From Elusimicrobiales bacterium (lineage in GTDB: Bacteria; Elusimicrobiota; Elusimicrobia; Elusimicrobiales; Elusimicrobiaceae), in NCBI GenBank assembly GCA_030540535.1, contig JAUNWB010000004.1:1-14369 (forward strand): DNA of 14,369 bases, in the 5' to 3' direction. Below are positions 12,663-14,369 of the stretch, in pieces (position 1 is the stretch's first letter; each line of letters opens with the position of its first letter). Under the pieces are notes generated by a model. That model had not been told where the DNA came from, searched no databases, and saw only the letters and a program-made list of their open reading frames with translations. Made by a program: the position numbers and the translations under genes.

Positions 12663-13049
12663 ATGGCACATACAAAAGCTCAAGGTTCTTCCTCCAACGG
12701 AAGAGACAGCCACGGCCAGCGTTTAGGTATTAAACGCTACGGCTCCCAGTTTGTGAACGCTGGGGAAATCATCGTCCGCCAACGCGGTACCAAATTCTTG
12801 CCCGGTACCAACGTAACGAGAAGCAGCGATGACAGCCTTTTTGCCCGCGTGTCGGGTATCGTCACCTTTGAATGGGTGAGAAGAGGCAAACAACAGATTT
12901 CCGTGTACCCCAAAGTTGCGGAAACCAAAGAAGCCAAAGAGCCGGCCAAAAAAGCCGCGGTGAAAACCGCCGCCAAAAAGCCCGCCGCCAAGAAAACGGC
13001 TGCGAAAAAAGCTCCCGCCAAAGCCAAAAACGCCGACGCGGCCAAATAA
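12663..13049 (+). CDS. rpmA: 50S ribosomal protein L27 with Lys/Ala-rich C-terminal tail
   Basis: Residues 1 to about 83 are a standard L27: [42 protein letters not shown] (partly divergent), [24 protein letters not shown]. The flexible N-terminus reaches the peptidyl-transferase centre in bacterial ribosomes. It begins MAH directly, without the cleaved N-terminal extension of Firmicutes. The protein is 128 residues, about 40 more than usual. The extra tail (about 84-128) is built of Lys/Ala/Pro segments such as [18 protein letters not shown], resembling histone H1 tails. GGGAG at 12650-12654 is 8 nt before the ATG. The gene ends 15 nt before a strong terminator. Confidence 0.96.
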   Translation: MAHTKAQGSSSNGRDSHGQRLGIKRYGSQFVNAGEIIVRQRGTKFLPGTNVTRSSDDSLFARVSGIVTFEWVRRGKQQISVYPKVAETKEAKEPAKKAAVKTAAKKPAAKKTAAKKAPAKAKNADAAK

Positions 13050-13063
13050 ACGCTTCACAGTTT

Positions 13064-13098
13064 AAAAAGCGGCAGGGTTTATTCCTGCCGCTTTTTTT
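13064..13098 (+). terminator. Rho-independent terminator after rpmA
   Basis: AGCGGCAGG (13068-13076) pairs with CCTGCCGCT (13084-13092) around a 7-nt loop. Flanking A5 and T7 (13092-13098) extend the stem and supply the U-run. It closes the rplU-rpmA unit, so the 48-codon ORF and obg downstream need their own promoter or readthrough. Confidence 0.9.
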
Positions 13099-13141
13099 GT
13101 AATAACCCTTTTTAAGGTGCGGCAAATAAAAACGCACCCGT

Positions 13142-13147
13142 TATAAT
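13142..13147 (+). promoter_or_regulatory. -10 box 6 nt before the 48-codon ORF (leaderless type)
   Basis: TATAAT sits at 13142-13147 and the ATG follows after exactly 6 nt (TAAGAC), so transcription would start on or next to the A of ATG. No -35 consensus and no ribosome-binding site are visible. The spacing is identical to that at rplU (12327-12339). Confidence 0.45.
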
Positions 13148-13153
13148 TAAGAC

Positions 13154-13300
13154 ATGAAGAAAGACGAACTGCACGTTTCGCAGGATGAATGGACGTATAC
13201 CTGCACCAAAACTTCCGCCCGGGCCAAAGTAAAACGCGCGCGGACGAAGGCCAAACGCAGTTTGTCCAAAAAACTGCTGGCGCAGGAACTGGCAGATTAA
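13154..13300 (+). CDS. Small basic protein of unknown function (48 aa)
   Basis: The frame ATG 13154 to TAA 13300 encodes 48 residues. The first third is mixed (MKKDELHVSQDEWTYTC), and the rest is strongly basic and probably helical (KTSARAKVKRARTKAKRSL, then SKKLLAQELAD). There is one cysteine and no signal peptide or membrane segment. I do not recognise a family. The Lys/Arg-rich middle and its place between rpmA and obg would fit an RNA- or ribosome-binding role, which is inference. Support for it being real: a perfect TATAAT ends 6 nt before the ATG, the upstream gene ends in a terminator, and codon use (aaa, cgc, gcg, ctg) is like that of its neighbours. Against: its small size, the lack of a ribosome-binding site and the lack of a recognised homolog. 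Confidence 0.55.
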   Translation: MKKDELHVSQDEWTYTCTKTSARAKVKRARTKAKRSLSKKLLAQELAD

Positions 13301-13346
13301 TTTTAATTTAATAAACCGGCGGCCCGCCGCCACAACAGAGGACATT

Positions 13347-14369
13347 ATGCAATCGGGAAGTTTTTTAGACCGCGTTAAAATTTACGTAACCGCCGGAAAA
13401 GGCGGGGACGGCTGTTTATCTTTCCGCCGCGAAAAATTTATCGAGTTCGGCGGCCCCAACGGCGGCTGCGGCGGACGCGGCGGCGACGTTATCTTACAGG
13501 CCGAACCCAATTTGACTACGCTTTTGGAACTGGCGTATAACCCGCATATCGAAGCCCAAAACGGCGAAAAAGGCGGCACGTACAACAAAACGGGACGCGC
13601 GGGAGAAGACAAAATCATCCGCGTACCGTGCGGAACGATTGTAAAACAGGACGGACGCGTCATCGCCGATTTAACCCAGGCCGGTCAGCAATTCACCGTC
13701 GCGCGCGGCGGTATGGGCGGACGCGGCAACCAATCGTTTAAAACGCGCAACAATACCGCGCCGCACATCGCCGAAAACGGTCAGCCGGGTGAAGAAGTCA
13801 CGCTTATTTTGGAACTGAAAGTACTCGCGGACCTGGGGCTGGTCGGTTTCCCCAACGCGGGCAAAAGCACGTTTTTAAGCCGCATTTCGGCGGCGCGCCC
13901 GCGTATTGCGGACTATCCGTTCACCACATTAAACCCCAACCTGGGGATTACGCTTCACAAAGGCATCAGCTTCGCCACAGCGGATATTCCCGGTATTATT
14001 GAAGGCGCCAGCGAAGGCAAGGGCCTCGGCCACCAGTTTTTAAAACACATCGAACGCACGCGCGTGCTTTTGCACTTGGTGGACCCGGACGGCTTTGACG
14101 GCATGAGCGCGGAAAAATCCGTCAAAGTAATTGAAGAAGAATTAAAAGCGTTTGATAAAAAACTGTTCGCCAAACCGCGCATTATTGTGGTAAACAAAAT
14201 GGATTTGCCGGAAGCCAAAAAGGCGTATGAAACCATCAAAAAGAAATTTAAAAAGCACAAAGTCATGCTGATGTCCGCCGCGACGGGCGAGGGCGTAGAC
14301 AAAGTACTCGACGAAGTGGTAAAAATCCTGGCCGCCACGCCGGTGGAACAACCCGTTATAGAAGAAAAA
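13347..14369 (+). CDS. obg: GTPase Obg/CgtA (3' truncated by window end)
   Basis: The frame from ATG 13347 stays open to the end of the window (341 codons, no stop). GAGGA at 13338-13342 lies 4 nt before the ATG. The glycine-rich Obg domain is complete (FLDRVKIYVTAGKGGDG, CLSFRREKF, GGPNGGCGGRGGDV, GGMGGRGN). The GTPase domain begins near residue 160 with G1 GFPNAGKST. Then come the switch region YPFTTLNPNLG, G3 DIPG in ATADIPGIIEGAS, G4 NKMD and SAATGEG as G5. Obg is an essential GTPase of late 50S assembly and stress control. The end of the protein (any C-terminal extension) is outside the window. It is preceded by a small GGCGG/CCGCC hairpin at 13318-13331, 6 nt before the ribosome-binding site. 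Confidence 0.96.
   Translation, partial: MQSGSFLDRVKIYVTAGKGGDGCLSFRREKFIEFGGPNGGCGGRGGDVILQAEPNLTTLLELAYNPHIEAQNGEKGGTYNKTGRAGEDKIIRVPCGTIVKQDGRVIADLTQAGQQFTVARGGMGGRGNQSFKTRNNTAPHIAENGQPGEEVTLILELKVLADLGLVGFPNAGKSTFLSRISAARPRIADYPFTTLNPNLGITLHKGISFATADIPGIIEGASEGKGLGHQFLKHIERTRVLLHLVDPDGFDGMSAEKSVKVIEEELKAFDKKLFAKPRIIVVNKMDLPEAKKAYETIKKKFKKHKVMLMSAATGEGVDKVLDEVVKILAATPVEQPVIEEK

Overview
The window is a stretch of compact bacterial chromosome, roughly 50-55% G+C by eye, with genes on both strands and many end overlaps. It contains no phage, insertion sequence, CRISPR array or rRNA/tRNA gene that I can see. A stand-alone type IV pilin-like gene with an unusually short prepilin leader and four cysteines, together with the gene mix, makes me think of a host-associated member of the Elusimicrobiota (Elusimicrobium-like). 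That assignment comes from family recognition, not a search, and is only moderately sure.

Layout. Positions 1-3559 (+) hold the end of thyX (dTMP synthesis), glgC (ADP-glucose synthesis), a membrane-anchored CHAP-domain peptidase/amidase, phoH and ybeY (rRNA maturation), joined by gaps of 19 nt or less and by overlapping ends. Positions 3556-4020 (-) hold the pilin-like gene, which overlaps ybeY tail to tail by 4 nt. Positions 4021-4443 are non-coding and carry a diverged tandem repeat with hairpins, followed by the terminator of a minus-strand PPP-type metallophosphatase (4444-5244). A 65-bp AT-rich divergent spacer leads to a two-gene glycolate/D-lactate oxidase-like unit (5310-8583): a GlcD-GlcE fusion followed by a GlcF-like Fe-S protein. 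A GAF + HD-GYP signalling protein (8589-9776) follows 5 nt later and ends at a strong terminator. Then come mnmA (+, tRNA 2-thiolation) and dnaJ (-), sharing a bidirectional terminator. Positions 12154-14369 (+) hold rplU, rpmA, a 48-residue basic ORF and obg (3' truncated), a ribosome-biogenesis block found in many bacteria.

How the genes fit together. Translation and ribosome assembly dominate (ybeY, mnmA, rplU, rpmA, obg), with protein folding (dnaJ), carbon storage (glgC), cell-wall hydrolysis (CHAP) and a flavin/Fe-S dehydrogenase feeding electrons to the respiratory chain. The HD-GYP protein suggests cyclic-dinucleotide turnover, but its effectors are not in the window.

Most worth a second look: (i) the GlcD-GlcE fusion, whose GlcE half seems to lack its cap domain, paired with a GlcF whose CCG-domain cysteines are gone; (ii) two genes, rplU and the 48-aa ORF, with the identical arrangement TATAAT-N6-ATG and no ribosome-binding site, as expected for leaderless mRNAs; (iii) terminator-like hairpins inside coding sequence, at the start of the CHAP gene and the end of the pilin gene; (iv) the 86-bp-period repeat between the pilin and phosphatase genes; (v) an MnmA with a CxxC plus third-Cys arrangement; and (vi) an L27 with a histone-H1-like Lys/Ala tail. 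I did not find a clearly new multi-gene system.
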